Shown here piece after piece: positions 23,301 to 37,700 of a stretch of DNA of 64,000 nucleotides. Source of the stretch: Cladorhizidae sp. MBARI D1340-BT2 (taxonomy: Eukaryota > Porifera > Demospongiae > Poecilosclerida > Cladorhizidae); assembly GCA_028752905.1 (NCBI GenBank), contig JAQNBH010000002.1, positions 21,959,059 through 22,023,058 on the forward strand. The letters are read 5' to 3'. The translations under genes and the position numbers were made by a program. Each line of letters opens with the position of its first letter. The first letter of the stretch is position 1. The notes below the pieces were generated by a model. That model was not told the origin of the DNA and searched no databases. It saw only the letters and a list, made by a program, of their open reading frames with translations.

Positions 23301-25183
23301 AAAAAACAAGATTTTCGGGGGGAAAATGAGAAACATATAGACCAAATTAGGGCAAATATCAAGATAGAGAACACATAATGAAACCTATCATTCGAATCAT
23401 ATCAAGTCCATTACAGTAAAGTGTGCAGAATATTATGGATGTTTGATATCAACAGAGAGCACAGAGAGAGACCTATCTTAATAGCTATATATCAAGTTTA
23501 TTCAGTGAAGTGTGGAGAATCTATTTAGCATCAAGAGAGAGCAGAGAGAAACCTATCTTGTGATTCTATCAAGTCCATTACTGTGAAGTATGCGGAATAT
23601 ACGGATGTTTGGTATCAAGAGAGAGAACAGAGAGAGGCCTACCTTTAGAGCTATATATCAAGTCTATTCAGTGAAGTGTGGAGAATCTATGAAGCTAACA
23701 TGTTTAGCTCAAGATAGAGAACACTGAGAGATACCTATCTTGCAAGTCCATTACAGTGAAGTGTGCAGAATATATGGATGTTTGGTATCAAGAGAGAGCA
23801 CTTGGAGAGTCCTATCTTAATAGCTGTATAACAAGTCTATTCAGTGAAGTGTGGATAATCTACGAAGCTAACATGTTTAGCATCAAGTAAGAGTACAATT
23901 CATAACTGCCCTAATTAACAAGACCAAAGTCCCAGATTTTGTCAACTGATAGAGAAGGCCCTTATCTGCAACATGTGAACAGATTATCAATAAATGTAGT
24001 GGTTTTTCACTGGCAGGCCACCGCTTTGGCAACTTGAAAACGCCAGGAAAAATCACAAACCTTACCACTTCAAATCATCATAACTTCCTAATACTTAGAG
24101 TACTCAAAACTTTGGCACATACAAAAGACAGATAATTAGAAGGGCCATCCGGTGATATAAAAATTATCTTTTTGGGGTAAAGTGTAGAATAGTTATGAGC
24201 TTCACGGCAAAAAAACAAGATTTTCGGGGGGGGAAATGAGAAACATATAGACCAAATTAGGGCAAATATCAAGAACATGTTTAGCATCAAGTAAGAGTAC
24301 AATTCATAACTGCCCTAATTAACAAGACCAAAGTCCCAGATTTTGTCAACTGATAGAGAAGGCCCTTATCTGCAACATGTGAACAGATTATCAATAAATG
24401 TAGTGGTTTTTCACTGGCAGGCCACCGCTTTGGCAACTGGAAAACGCCAGGAAAAATCCCAAACCTTACCACTTCAAATCACCATAACTTGCTAATACTT
24501 AGAGTACTCAAAATTTTGGCACGTACAAAAGACAGATAATTAGAAGAGCTATCCGGTGATATAAAAATTATCTTTTTTGAGTAAAGTGTAGAAAAGTTAT
24601 GAGCTTCACGGCAAAAAAACAAGATTTTCGGGGGAAAAATGAGAAACATATAGACCAAATTAGGGCAAATATCAAGATAGAGAACACATAATGAAACCTA
24701 TCATTCGAATCATATCAAGTCCATTACAGTAAAGTTTGCAGAATATTATGGATGTTTGATATCAACAGAGAGCACAGAGAGAGACCTATCTTAATAGCTA
24801 TATATCAAGTTTATTCAGTGAAGTGTGGAGAATCTATTTAGCATCAAGAGAGAGCAGAGAGAAACCTATCTTGTGATTCTATCAAGTCCATTACTGTGAA
24901 GTATGCGGAATATACGGATGTTTGGTATCAAGAGAGAGAACAGAGAGAGGCCTACCTTTAGAGCTATATATCAAGTCTATTCAGTGAAGTGTGGAGAATC
25001 TATGAAGCTAACATGTTTAGCTCAAGATAGAGAACACTGAGAGATACCTATCTTGCAAGTCCATTACAGTGAAGTGTGCAGAATATATGGATGTTTGGTA
25101 TCAAGAGAGAGCACTTGGAGAGTCCTATCTTAATAGCTGTATAACAAGTCTATTCAGTGAAGTGTGGATAATCTACGAAGCTA
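17312..25183 (+). repeat. Higher-order repeat, 2624 bp x3 (A,AB,A,AB)
   Basis: Copies begin at 17312, 19936 and 22560, each 2624 bp (403+908+404+909). Unit starts are 17312, 17715, 18623, 19027; 19936, 20339, 21247, 21651; 22560, 22963, 23871, 24275. B modules lie at 18117-18622, 19430-19935, 20741-21246, 22054-22559, 23365-23870 and 24678-25183. The third unit of each copy is a 404 bp alpha A. In copies 1 and 2 its extra base is an eighth A in the A run (about 18961 and 21585); in copy 3 it is an extra G (about 24233). Copy 3 thus reached the same length by a different change. Confidence 0.93.
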
Positions 25184-25586
25184 ACATGTTTAGCATCAAG
25201 TAAGAGTACAATTCATAACTGCCCTAATTAACAAGACCAAAGTCCCAGATTTTGTCAACTGATAGAGAAGGCCCTTATCTGCAACATGTGAACAGATTAT
25301 CAATAAATGTAGTGGTTTTTCACTGGCAGGCCACCGCTTTGGCAACTGGAAAACGCCAGGAAAAATCCCAAACCTTAACACTTCAAATCACCATAACTTG
25401 CTAATACTTAGAATACTCAAAATTTTGGCACGTACAAAAGACAGATAATTAGAAGGGCTATCCAGTGATATAAAAATTATCTTTTTTGGATAAAGTGTAG
25501 AAAAGTTATGAGCTTCACGGCAAAAAAACAAGATTTTCGGGGGGAAAATGAGAAACATATAGACCAAATTAGGGCAAATATCAAGA

Positions 25587-26488
25587 ACATGTTTAGTAAG
25601 AGTACAATTCATAACTGCCCTACTTAACAAGACCCAAGTCCCAGATTTTGTCAACTGATAGAGAAGGCCCTTATCTGCAACATGTGAACAGATTATCAAT
25701 AAATGTAGTGGTTTTTCACTGGCAGGCCACCGCTTTGTCAACTGGAAAACGCCAGGAAAAATCCCAAACCTTACCACTTCAAATCACCATAACTTGCTAA
25801 TACTTAGAGTACTCAAAATATTGGCACGTATAAAAGACAGATAATTAGAAGAGCTATCCGGTGATATAAAAATTATCTTTTTTGGGTAAAGTGTAGAAAA
25901 GTTATGAGCTTCACGGCAAAAAAACAAGATTTTCGGGGGGAAAATGAGAAACATATAGACCAAATTAGGGCAAATATCAAGATAGAGAACACATAATGAA
26001 ACCTATCATTCGAATCATATCAAGTCCATTACAGTAAAGTGTGCAGAATATTATGGATGTTTGATATCAACAGAGAGCACAGAGAGAGACCTATCTTAAT
26101 AGCTATATATCAAGTTTATTCAGTGAAGTGTGGAGAATCTATTTAGCATCAAGAGAGAGCAGAGAGAAACCTATCTTGTGATTCTATCAAGTCCATTACT
26201 GTGAGGTATGTGGAATATACGGATGTTTGGTATCAAGAGAGAGAACAGAGAGAGGCCTACCTTTAGAGCTATATATCAAGTCTATTCAGTGAAGTGTGGA
26301 GAATCTATGAAGCTAACATGTTTAGCTCAAGATAGAGAACACTGAGAGATATCTATCTTGCAAGTCCATTACAGTTAAGTGTGCAGAATATATGGATGTT
26401 TGGTATCAAGAGAGAGCACTTGGAGAGTCCTATCTTAATAGCTGTATAACAAGTCTATTCAGTGAAGTGTGGATAATCTACGAAGCTA
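25587..26488 (+). repeat. AB unit with 7 bp junction deletion (902 bp)
   Basis: The unit begins acatgtttagtaagag, lacking catcaag and therefore the left ATCAAG. The breakpoints share AG. The same deletion and linked substitutions recur 2214 bp downstream in 27801-28702, so it arose once and was amplified. It also joins two antisense open frames into a 129-codon frame, with no sign that this is a gene. Confidence 0.9.
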
Positions 26489-27800
26489 ACATGTTTAGCA
26501 TCAAGTAAGAGTACAATTCATAACTGCCCTAATTAACAAGACCAAAGTCCCAGATTTTGTCAACTGATAGAGAAGGCCCTTATCTGCAACATGTGAACAG
26601 ATTATCAATAAATGTAGTGGTTTTTCACTGGCAGGCCACCGCTTTGGCAACTGGAAAACGCCAGGAAAAATCCCAAACCTTACCACTTCAAATCACCATA
26701 ACTTGCTAATACTTAGAGTACTCAAAATTTTGGCACGTACAAAAGACAGATAATTAGAAGAGCTATCCGGTGATATAAAAATTATCTTTTTTGAGTAAAG
26801 TGTAGAAAAGTTATGAGCTTCACGGCAAAAAAACAAGATTTTCGGGGGGAAAATGAGAAACATATAGACCAAATTAGGGCAAATATCAAGATAGAGAACA
26901 CATAATGAAACCTATCATTCGAATCATATCAAGTCCATTACAGTAAAGTTTGCAGAATATTATGGATGTTTGATATCAACAGAGAGCACAGAGAGAGACC
27001 TATCTTAATAGCTATATATCAAGTTTATTCAGTGAAGTGTGGAGAATCTATTTAGCATCAAGAGAGAGCAGAGAGAAACCTATCTTGTGATTCTATCAAG
27101 TCCATTACTGTGAAGTATGCGGAATATACGGATGTTTGGTATCAAGAGAGAGAACAGAGAGAGGCCTACCTTTAGAGCTATATATCAAGTCTATTCAGTG
27201 AAGTGTGGAGAATCTATGAAGCTAACATGTTTAGCTCAAGATAGAGAACACTGAGAGATACCTATCTTGCAAGTCCATTACAGTGAAGTGTGCAGAATAT
27301 ATGGATGTTTGGTATCAAGAGAGAGCACTTGGAGAGTCCTATCTTAATAGCTGTATAACAAGTCTATTCAGTGAAGTGTGGATAATCTACGAAGCTAACA
27401 TGTTTAGCATCAAGTAAGAGTACAATTCATAACTGCCCTAATTAACAAGACCAAAGTCCCAGATTTTGTCAACTGATAGAGAAGGCCCTTATCTGCAACA
27501 TGTGAACAGATTATCAATAAATGTAGTGGTTTTTCACTGGCAGGCCACCGCTTTGGCAACTGGAAAACGCCAGGAAAAATCCCAAACCTTAACACTTCAA
27601 ATCACCATAACTTGCTAATACTTAGAATACTCAAAATTTTGGCACGTACAAAAGACAGATAATTAGAAGGGCTATCCAGTGATATAAAAATTATCTTTTT
27701 TGGATAAAGTGTAGAAAAGTTATGAGCTTCACGGCAAAAAAACAAGATTTTCGGGGGGAAAATGAGAAACATATAGACCAAATTAGGGCAAATATCAAGA

Positions 27801-28702
27801 ACATGTTTAGTAAGAGTACAATTCATAACTGCCCTACTTAACAAGACCCAAGTCCCAGATTTTGTCAACTGATAGAGAAGGCCCTTATCTGCAACATGTG
27901 AACAGATTATCAATAAATGTAGTGGTTTTTCACTGGCAGGCCACCGCTTTGTCAACTGGAAAACGCCAGGAATAATCCCAAACCTTACCACTTCAAATCA
28001 CCATAACTTACTAATACTTAGAGTACTCAAAATATTGGCACGTATAAAAGACAGATAATTAGAAGAGCTATCCGGTGATATAAAAATTATCTTTTTTGGG
28101 TAAAGTGTAGAAAAGTTATGAGCTTCACGGCAAAAAAACAAGATTTTCGGGGGGAAAATGAGAAACATATAGACCAAATTAGGGCAAATATCAAGATAGA
28201 GAACACATAATGAAACCTATCATTCGAATCATATCAAGTCCATTACAGTAAAGTGTGCAGAATATTATGGATGTTTGATATCAACAGAGAGCACAGAGAG
28301 AGACCTATCTTAATAGCTATATATCAAGTTTATTCAGTGAAGTGTGGAGAATCTATTTAGCATCAAGAGAGAGCAGAGAGAAACCTATCTTGTGATTCTA
28401 TCAAGTCCATTACTGTGAGGTATGTGGAATATACGGATGTTTGGTATCAAGAGAGAGAACAGAGAGAGGCCTACCTTTAGAGCTATATATCAAGTCTATT
28501 CAGTGAAGTGTGGAGAATCTATGAAGCTAACATGTTTAGCTCAAGATAGAGAACACTGAGAGATATCTATCTTGCAAGTCCATTACAGTTAAGTGTGCAG
28601 AATATATGGATGTTTGGTATCAAGAGAGAGCACTTGGAGAGTCCTATCTTAATAGCTGTATAACAAGTCTATTCAGTGAAGTGTGGATAATCTACGAAGC
28701 TA
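27801..28702 (+). repeat. Second copy of the 902 bp deleted AB unit
   Basis: This copy carries the 7 bp deletion and the private variants of 25587-26488, plus its own changes such as aggaataatccc near 27970 and ataacttacta near 28005. Its B retains gtgaggtatgtgg and the agttaagtgtg variant. Confidence 0.9.
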
Positions 28703-31700
28703 ACATGTTTAGCATCAAGTAAGAGTACAATTCATAACTGCCCTAATTAACAAGACCAAAGTCCCAGATTTTGTCAACTGATAGAGAAGGCCCTTATCTG
28801 CAACATGTGAACAGATTATCAATAAATGTAGTGGTTTTTCACTGGCAGGCCACCGCTTTGGCAACTGGAAAACGCCAGGAAAAATCCCAAACCTTACCAC
28901 TTCAAATCACCATAACTTGCTAATACTTAGAGTACTCAAAATTTTGGCACGTACAAAAGACAGATAATTAGAAGGGCTATTCGGTGATATAAAAATTATC
29001 TTTTTTGGGTAAAGTGTAGAAAAGTTATGAGCTTCACGGCAAAAAAACAAGATTTTCGGGGGGAAAATGAGAAACATATAGACCAAATTAGGGCAAATAT
29101 CAAGAACATGTTTAGCATCAAGTAAGAGTACAATTCATAACTGCCCTAATTAACAAGACCAAAGTCCCAGATTTTGTCAACTGATAGAGAAGGCCTTTAT
29201 CTGCAACATGTGAACAGATTATCAATAAATGTAGTGGTTTTTCACTGGCAGGCCACCGCTTTGGCAACTGGAAAACGCCAGGAAAAATCCCAAACCTTAC
29301 CACTTCAAATCACCATAACTTGCTAATACTTAGAGTACTCAAAATTTTGGCACGTATAAAAGACAGATAATTAGAAGAGCTATCCGGTGATATAAAAATT
29401 ATCTTTTTTGGGTAAAGTGTAGAAAAGTTATGAGCTTCACGGCAAAAAAACAAGATTTTCGGGGGGAAAATGAGAAACATATAGACCAAATTAGGGCAAA
29501 TATCAAGATAGAGAACACATAATGAAACCTATCATTCGAATCATATCAAGTCCATTACAGTAAAGTGTGCAGAATATTATGGATGTTTGATATCAACAGA
29601 GAGCACAGAGAGAGACCTATCTTAATAGCTATATATCAAGTTTATTCAGTGAAGTGTGGAGAATCTATTTAGCATCAAGAGAGAGCAGAGAGAAACCTAT
29701 CTTGTGATTCTATCAAGTCCATTACTGTGAAGTATGTGGAATATACGGATGTTTGGTATCTAGAGAGAGAACAGAGAGAGGCCTACCTTTAGAGCTATAT
29801 ATCAAGTCTATTCAGTGAAGTGTGGAGAATCTATGAAGCTAACATGTTTAGCTCAAGATAGAGAACACTGAGAGATACCTATCTTGCAAGTCCATTACAG
29901 TGAAGTGTGCAGAATATATGGATGTTTGGTATCAAGAGAGAGCACTTGGAGAGTCCTATCTTAATAGCTGTATAACAAGTCTATTCAGTGAAGTGTGGAT
30001 AATCTACGAAGCTAACATGTTTAGCATCAAGTAAGAGTACAATTCATAACTGCCCTAATTAACAAGACCAAAGTCCCAGATTTTGTCAACTGATAGAGAA
30101 GGCCCTTATCTGCAACATGTGAACAGATTATCAATAAATGTAGTGGTTTTTCACTGGCAGGCCACCGCTTTGGCAACTGGAAAACGCCAGGAAAAATCCC
30201 AAACCTTACCACTTCAAATGACCATAACTTGCTAATACTTAGAGTACTCAAAATTTTGGCACGTACAAAAGACAAGGGCTATTCGGTGATATAAAAATTA
30301 TCTTTTTTGGGTAAAGTGTAGAAAAGTTATGAGCTTCACGGCAAAAAAACAAGATTTTCGGGGGGAAAATGAGAAACATATAGACCAAATTAGGGCAAAT
30401 ATCAAGAACATGTTTAGCATCAAGTAAGAGTACAATTCATAACTGCCCTAATTAACAAGACCAAAGTCCCAGATTTTGTCAACTGATAGAGAAGGCCCTT
30501 ATCTGCAACATGTGAACAGATTATCAATAAATGTAGTGGTTTTTTACTGGCAGGCCACCGCTTTGGCAACTGGAAAACGCCAGGAAAAATCCCAAACCTT
30601 ACCACTTCAAATCACCATAACTTGCTAATACTTAGAGTACTCAAAATTTTGGCACGTACAAAAGACAGATAATTAGAAGAGCTATCCGGTGATATAAAAT
30701 TATCTTTTTGGGTTAAAGTGTAGAAAAGTTATGAGCTTTACGGCAAAAAAACAAGATTTTCGGGGGGAAAATGAGAAACATATAGACCAAATTAGGGCAA
30801 ATATCAAGATAGAGAACACATAATGAAACCTATCATTCGAATCATATCAAGTCCATTACAGTAAAGTTTGCAGAATATTATGGATGTTTGATATCAACAG
30901 AGAGCACAGAGAGAGACCTATCTTAATAGCTATATATCAAGTTTATTCAGTGAAGTGTGGAGAATCTATTTAGCATCAAGAGAGAGCAGAGAGAAACCTA
31001 TCTTGTGATTCTATCAAGTCCATTACTGTGAAGTATGCGGAATATACGGATGTTTGGTATCAAGAGAGAGAACAGAGAGAGGCCTACCTTGAGAGCTATA
31101 TATCAAGTCTATTAAGTGAAGTGTGGAGAATCTATGAAGCTAACATGTTTAGCTCAAGATAGAGAACACTGAGAGATACCTATCTTGCAAGTCCATTACA
31201 GTGAAGTGTGCAGAATATATGGATGTTTGGTATCAAGAGAGAGCACTTGGAGAGTCCTATCTTAATAGCTGTATAACAAGTCTATTCAGTGAAGTGTGGA
31301 TAATCTACGAAGCTAACATGTTTAGCATCAAGTAAGAGTACAATGCATAACTGCCCTAATTAACAAGACCAAAGTCCCAGATTTTGTCAACTGATAGAGA
31401 AGGCCCTTATCTGCAACATGTGAACAGATTATCAATAAATGTAGTGGTTTTTCACTGGCAGGCCACCGCTTTGGCAACTGGAAAACGCCAGGAAAAATCC
31501 CAAACCTTACCACTTCAAATCACCATAACTTGCTAATACTTAGAGTACTCAAAATTTTGGTACGTACAAAAGACAGATAATTAGAAGGGCTATTCGGTGA
31601 TATAAAAATTATCTTTTTTCGGTAAAGTGTAGAAAAGTTATGAGCTTCACGGCAAAAAAACAAGATTTTCGGGGGGAAAATGAGAAACATATAGACCAAA

Positions 31701-31718
31701 TTAGGGCAAATATCAAGA
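28703..31718 (+). repeat. Alternating A/AB segment with a 10 bp deletion unit
   Basis: Unit starts are 28703 (A), 29106 (AB), 30015 (A, 393 bp), 30408 (AB, 908 bp) and 31316 (A). B modules lie at 29509-30014 and 30810-31315. The 908 bp unit is short for its own reason: it reads gatataaaattatc and then tttttgggttaaag, not the usual four-T head. Private variants include gtatctagagag (about 29757) and ctattaagtgaag (about 31110). Confidence 0.85.
30015..30407 (+). repeat. A-only unit with 10 bp deletion (393 bp)
   Basis: Near 30271 the usual gacagataattagaaggg is shortened to gacaaggg, removing ten bases. No other unit in the window has it, so it has not been amplified here. It extends the antisense open frame to 82 codons by accident. 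Confidence 0.9.
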
Positions 31719-34700
31719 ACATGTTTAGCATCAAGTAAGAGTACAATTCATAACTGCCCTAATTAACAAGACCAAAGTCCCAGATTTTGTCAACTGATAG
31801 AGAAGGCCCTTATCTGCAACATGTGAACAGATTATCAATAAATGTAGTGGTTTTCACTGGCAGGCCACCGCTTTGGCAACTGGAAAACGCCAGGAAAGAT
31901 CCCAAACCTTACCACTTCAAATCACCATAACTTGCTAATACTTAGAGTACTTAAAATTTTGGCACGTACAAAAGACAGATAATTAGAAGAGCTATCCGGT
32001 GATATAAAAATTATCTTTTTTGGGTAAAGTGTAGAAAAGTTATGAGCTTCACGGCAAAAAAACAAGATTTTCGGGGGGAAAATGAGAAACATATAGACCA
32101 AATTAGGGCAAATATCAAGATAGAGAACACATAATGAAACCTATCATTCGAATCATATCAAGTCCATTACAGTAAAGTGTGCAGAATATTATGGATGTTT
32201 GATATCAACAGAGAGCACAGAGAGAGACCTATCTTAATAGCTATATATCAAGTTTATTCAGTGAAGTGTGGAGAATCTATTTAGCATCAAGAGAGAGCAG
32301 AGAGAAACCTATCTTGTGATTCTATCAAGTCCATTACTGTGAAGTATGCGGAATATACGGATGTTTGGTATCAAGAGAGAGAACAGAGAGAGGCCTACCT
32401 TTAGAGCTATATATCAAGTCTATTCAGTGAAGTGTGGAGAATCTATGAAGCTAACATGTTTAGCTCAAGATAGAGAACACTGAGAGATACCTATCTTGCA
32501 AGTCCATTACAGTGAAGTGTGCAGAATATATGGATGTTTGGTATCAAGAGAGAGCACTTGGAGAGTCCTATCTTAATAGCTGTATAACAAGTCTATTCAG
32601 TGAAGTGAGGATAATCTACGAAGCTAACATGTTTAGCATCAAGTAAGAGTACAATTCATAACTGCCCTAATTAACAAGACCAAAGTCCCAGATTTTGTCA
32701 ACTGATAGAGAAGGCCCTTATCTGCAACATGTGAACAGATTATCAATAAATGTAGTGGTTTTTCACTGGCAGGCCACCGCTTTGGCAACTGGAAAACGCC
32801 AGGAAAAATCCCAAACCTTAACATTTCAAATCACCATAACTTGCTAATACTTAGAGTACTCAAAACTTTGGCACATACAAAAGACAGATAATTAGAAGGG
32901 CCATCCGGTGATATAAAAATTATCTTTTTGGGGTAAAGTGTAGAATAGTTATGAGCTTCACGGCAAAAAAACAAGATTTTCGGGGGGGAAATGAGAAACA
33001 TATAGACCAAATTAGGGCAAATATCAAGAACATGTTTAGCATCAAGTAAGAGTACAATTCATAACTGCCCTAATTAACAAGACCAAAGTCCCAGATTTTG
33101 TCAACTGATAGAGAAGGCCCTTATCTGCAACATGTGAACAGATTATCAATAAATGTAGTGGTTTTTCACTGGCAGGCCACCGCTTTGGCAACTGGAAAAC
33201 GCCAGGAAAGATCCCAAACCTTACCACTTCAAATCACCATAACTTGCTAATACTTAGAGTACTTAAAATTTTGGCACGTACAAAAGACAGATAATTAGAA
33301 GAGCTATCCGGTGATATAAAAATTATCTTTTTTGGGTAAAGTGTAGAAAAGTTATGAGCTTCACGGCAAAAAAACAAGATTTTCGGGGGGAAAATGAGAA
33401 ACATATAGACCAAATTAGGGCAAATATCAAGATAGAGAACACATAATGAAACCTATCATTCGAATCATATCAAGTCCATTACAGTAAAGTGTGCAGAATA
33501 TTATGGATGTTTGATATCAACAGAGAGCACAGAGAGAGACCTATCTTAATAGCTATATATCAAGTTTATTCAGTGAAGTGTGGAGAATCTATTTAGCATC
33601 AAGAGAGAGCAGAGAGAAACCTATCTTGTGATTCTATCAAGTCCATTACTGTGAAGTATGCGGAATATACGGATGTTTGGTATCAAGAGAGAGAACAGAG
33701 AGAGGCCTACCTTTAGAGCTATATATCAAGTCTATTCAGTGAAGTGTGGAGAATCTATGAAGCTAACATGTTTAGCTCAAGATAGAGAACACTGAGAGAT
33801 ACCTATCTTGCAAGTCCATTACAGTGAAGTGTGCAGAATATATGGATGTTTGGTATCAAGAGAGAGCACTTGGAGAGTCCTATCTTAATAGCTGTATAAC
33901 AAGTCTATTCAGTGAAGTGAGGATAATCTACGAAGCTAACATGTTTAGCATCAAGTAAGAGTACAATTCATAACTGCCCTAATTAACAAGACCAAAGTCC
34001 CAGATTTTGTCAACTGATAGAGAAGGCCCTTATCTGCAACATGTGAACAGATTATCAATAAATGTAGTGGTTTTTCACTGGCAGGCCACCGCTTTGGCAA
34101 CTGGAAAACGCCAGGAAAAATCCCAAACCTTAACATTTCAAATCACCATAACTTGCTAATACTTAGAGTACTCAAAACTTTGGCACATACAAAAGACAGA
34201 TAATTAGAAGGGCCATCCGGTGATATAAAAATTATCTTTTTGGGGTAAAGTGTAGAATAGTTATGAGCTTCACGGCAAAAAAACAAGATTTTCGGGGGGG
34301 AAATGAGAAACATATAGACCAAATTAGGGCAAATATCAAGAACATGTTTAGCATCAAGTAAGAGTACAATTCATAACTGCCCTAATTAACAAGACCAAAG
34401 TCCCAGATTTTGTCAACTGATAGAGAAGGCCCTTATCTGCAACATGTGAACAGATTATCAATAAATGTAGTGGTTTTTCACTGGCAGGCCACCGCTTTGG
34501 CAACTGGAAAACGCCAGGAAAAATCCCAAACCTTAACACTTCAAATCACCATAACTTGCTAATACTTAGAGTACTCAAAATTTTGGCACGTACAAAAGAC
34601 AGATAATTAGAAGGGCTATCCGGTGATATACAAATTATCTTTTTTGGATAAAGTGTAGAAAAGTTATGAGCTTCACGGCAAAAAAACAAGATTTTCGGGG

Positions 34701-37700
34701 GGAAAATGAGAAACATATAGACCAAATTAGGGCAAATATCAAGAACATGTTTAGCATCAAGTAAGAGTACAATTCATAACTGCCCTAATTAACAAGACCA
34801 AAGTCCCAGATTTTGTCAACTGATAGAGAAGGCCCTTATCTGCAACATGTGAACAGATTATCAATAAATGTAGTGGTTTTCACTGGCAGGCCACCGCTTT
34901 GGCAACTGGAAAACGCCAGGAAAGATCCCAAACCTTACCACTTCAAATCACCATAACTTGCTAATACTTAGAGTACTTAAAATTTTGGCACGTACAAAAG
35001 ACAGATAATTAGAAGAGCTATCCGGTGATATAAAAATTATCTTTTTTGGGTAAAGTGTAGAAAAGTTATGAGCTTCACGGCAAAAAAACAAGATTTTCGG
35101 GGGGAAAATGAGAAACATATAGACCAAATTAGGGCAAATATCAAGATAGAGAACACATAATGAAACCTATCATTCGAATCATATCAAGTCCATTACAGTA
35201 AAGTGTGCAGAATATTATGGATGTTTGATATCAACAGAGAGCACAGAGAGAGACCTATCTTAATAGCTATATATCAAGTTTATTCAGTGAAGTGTGGAGA
35301 ATCTATTTAGCATCAAGAGAGAGCAGAGAGAAACCTATCTTGTGATTCTATCAAGTCCATTACTGTGAAGTATGCGGAATATACGGATGTTTGGTATCAA
35401 GAGAGAGAACAGAGAGAGGCCTACCTTTAGAGCTATATATCAAGTCTATTCAGTGAAGTGTGGAGAATCTATGAAGCTAACATGTTTAGCTCAAGATAGA
35501 GAACACTGAGAGATACCTATCTTGCAAGTCCATTACAGTGAAGTGTGCAGAATATATGGATGTTTGGTATCAAGAGAGAGCACTTGGAGAGTCCTATCTT
35601 AATAGCTGTATAACAAGTCTATTCAGTGAAGTGAGGATAATCTACGAAGCTAACATGTTTAGCATCAAGTAAGAGTACAATTCATAACTGCCCTAATTAA
35701 CAAGACCAAAGTCCCAGATTTTGTCAACTGATAGAGAAGGCCCTTATCTGCAACATGTGAACAGATTATCAATAAATGTAGTGGTTTTTCACTGGCAGGC
35801 CACCGCTTTGGCAACTGGAAAACGCCAGGAAAAATCCCAAACCTTAACATTTCAAATCACCATAACTTGCTAATACTTAGAGTACTCAAAACTTTGGCAC
35901 ATACAAAAGACAGATAATTAGAAGGGCCATCCGGTGATATAAAAATTATCTTTTTGGGGTAAAGTGTAGAATAGTTATGAGCTTCACGGCAAAAAAACAA
36001 GATTTTCGGGGGGGAAATGAGAAACATATAGACCAAATTAGGGCAAATATCAAGAACATGTTTAGCATCAAGTAAGAGTACAATTCATAACTGCCCTAAT
36101 TAACAAGACCAAAGTCCCAGATTTTGTCAACTGATAGAGAAGGCCCTTATCTGCAACATGTGAACAGATTATCAATAAATGTAGTGGTTTTTCACTGGCA
36201 GGCCACCGCTTTGGCAACTGGAAAACGCCAGGAAAGATCCCAAACCTTACCACTTCAAATCACCATAACTTGCTAATACTTAGAGTACTTAAAATTTTGG
36301 CACGTACAAAAGACAGATAATTAGAAGAGCTATCCGGTGATATAAAAATTATCTTTTTTGGGTAAAGTGTAGAAAAGTTATGAGCTTCACGGCAAAAAAA
36401 CAAGATTTTCGGGGGGAAAATGAGAAACATATAGACCAAATTAGGGCAAATATCAAGATAGAGAACACATAATGAAACCTATCATTCGAATCATATCAAG
36501 TCCATTACAGTAAAGTGTGCAGAATATTATGGATGTTTGATATCAACAGAGAGCACAGAGAGAGACCTATCTTAATAGCTATATATCAAGTTTATTCAGT
36601 GAAGTGTGGAGAATCTATTTAGCATCAAGAGAGAGCAGAGAGAAACCTATCTTGTGATTCTATCAAGTCCATTACTGTGAAGTATGCGGAATATACGGAT
36701 GTTTGGTATCAAGAGAGAGAACAGAGAGAGGCCTACCTTTAGAGCTATATATCAAGTCTATTCAGTGAAGTGTGGAGAATCTATGAAGCTAACATGTTTA
36801 GCTCAAGATAGAGAACACTGAGAGATACCTATCTTGCAAGTCCATTACAGTGAAGTGTGCAGAATATATGGATGTTTGGTATCAAGAGAGAGCACTTGGA
36901 GAGTCCTATCTTAATAGCTGTATAACAAGTCTATTCAGTGAAGTGAGGATAATCTACGAAGCTAACATGTTTAGCATCAAGTAAGAGTACAATTCATAAC
37001 TGCCCTAATTAACAAGACCAAAGTCCCAGATTTTGTCAACTGATAGAGAAGGCCCTTATCTGCAACATGTGAACAGATTATCAATAAATGTAGTGGTTTT
37101 TCACTGGCAGGCCACCGCTTTGGCAACTGGAAAACGCCAGGAAAAATCCCAAACCTTAACATTTCAAATCACCATAACTTGCTAATACTTAGAGTACTCA
37201 AAACTTTGGCACATACAAAAGACAGATAATTAGAAGGGCCATCCGGTGATATAAAAATTATCTTTTTGGGGTAAAGTGTAGAATAGTTATGAGCTTCACG
37301 GCAAAAAAACAAGATTTTCGGGGGGGAAATGAGAAACATATAGACCAAATTAGGGCAAATATCAAGAACATGTTTAGCATCAAGTAAGAGTACAATTCAT
37401 AACTGCCCTAATTAACAAGACCAAAGTCCCAGATTTTGTCAACTGATAGAGAAGGCCCTTATCTGCAACATGTGAACAGATTATCAATAAATGTAGTGGT
37501 TTTTCACTGGCAGGCCACCGCTTTGGCAACTGGAAAACGCCAGGAAAAATCCCAAACCTTAACACTTCAAATCACCATAACTTGCTAATACTTAGAGTAC
37601 TCAAAATTTTGGCACGTACAAAAGACAGATAATTAGAAGGGCTATCCGGTGATATACAAATTATCTTTTTTGGATAAAGTGTAGAAAAGTTATGAGCTTC

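Larger units (their letters stand above)
24275..28702 (+). repeat. Higher-order repeat, 2214 bp x2 (AB,A,AB with 7 bp deletion)
   Basis: Copies span 24275-26488 and 26489-28702. Unit starts are 24275 (AB), 25184 (A), 25587 (AB, 902 bp); 26489 (AB), 27398 (A), 27801 (AB, 902 bp). B modules lie at 24678-25183, 25983-26488, 26892-27397 and 28197-28702. Shared private variants include ttttttgagtaaag in the first unit, cttaacac and gctatccagtg in the second, and the 7 bp deletion with tacttaacaagaccc and tttgtcaactgg in the third. The first unit of copy 1 is also the last unit of the 2624 bp block, so the new period was cut across the old one. Confidence 0.92.

Noticed and set aside
25388..25777. 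129-codon minus-strand frame (also 27602-27991)
   Set aside because: It exists only because a 7 bp deletion at a unit junction puts two satellite frames in phase; the second copy is a segmental duplicate, not independent support.
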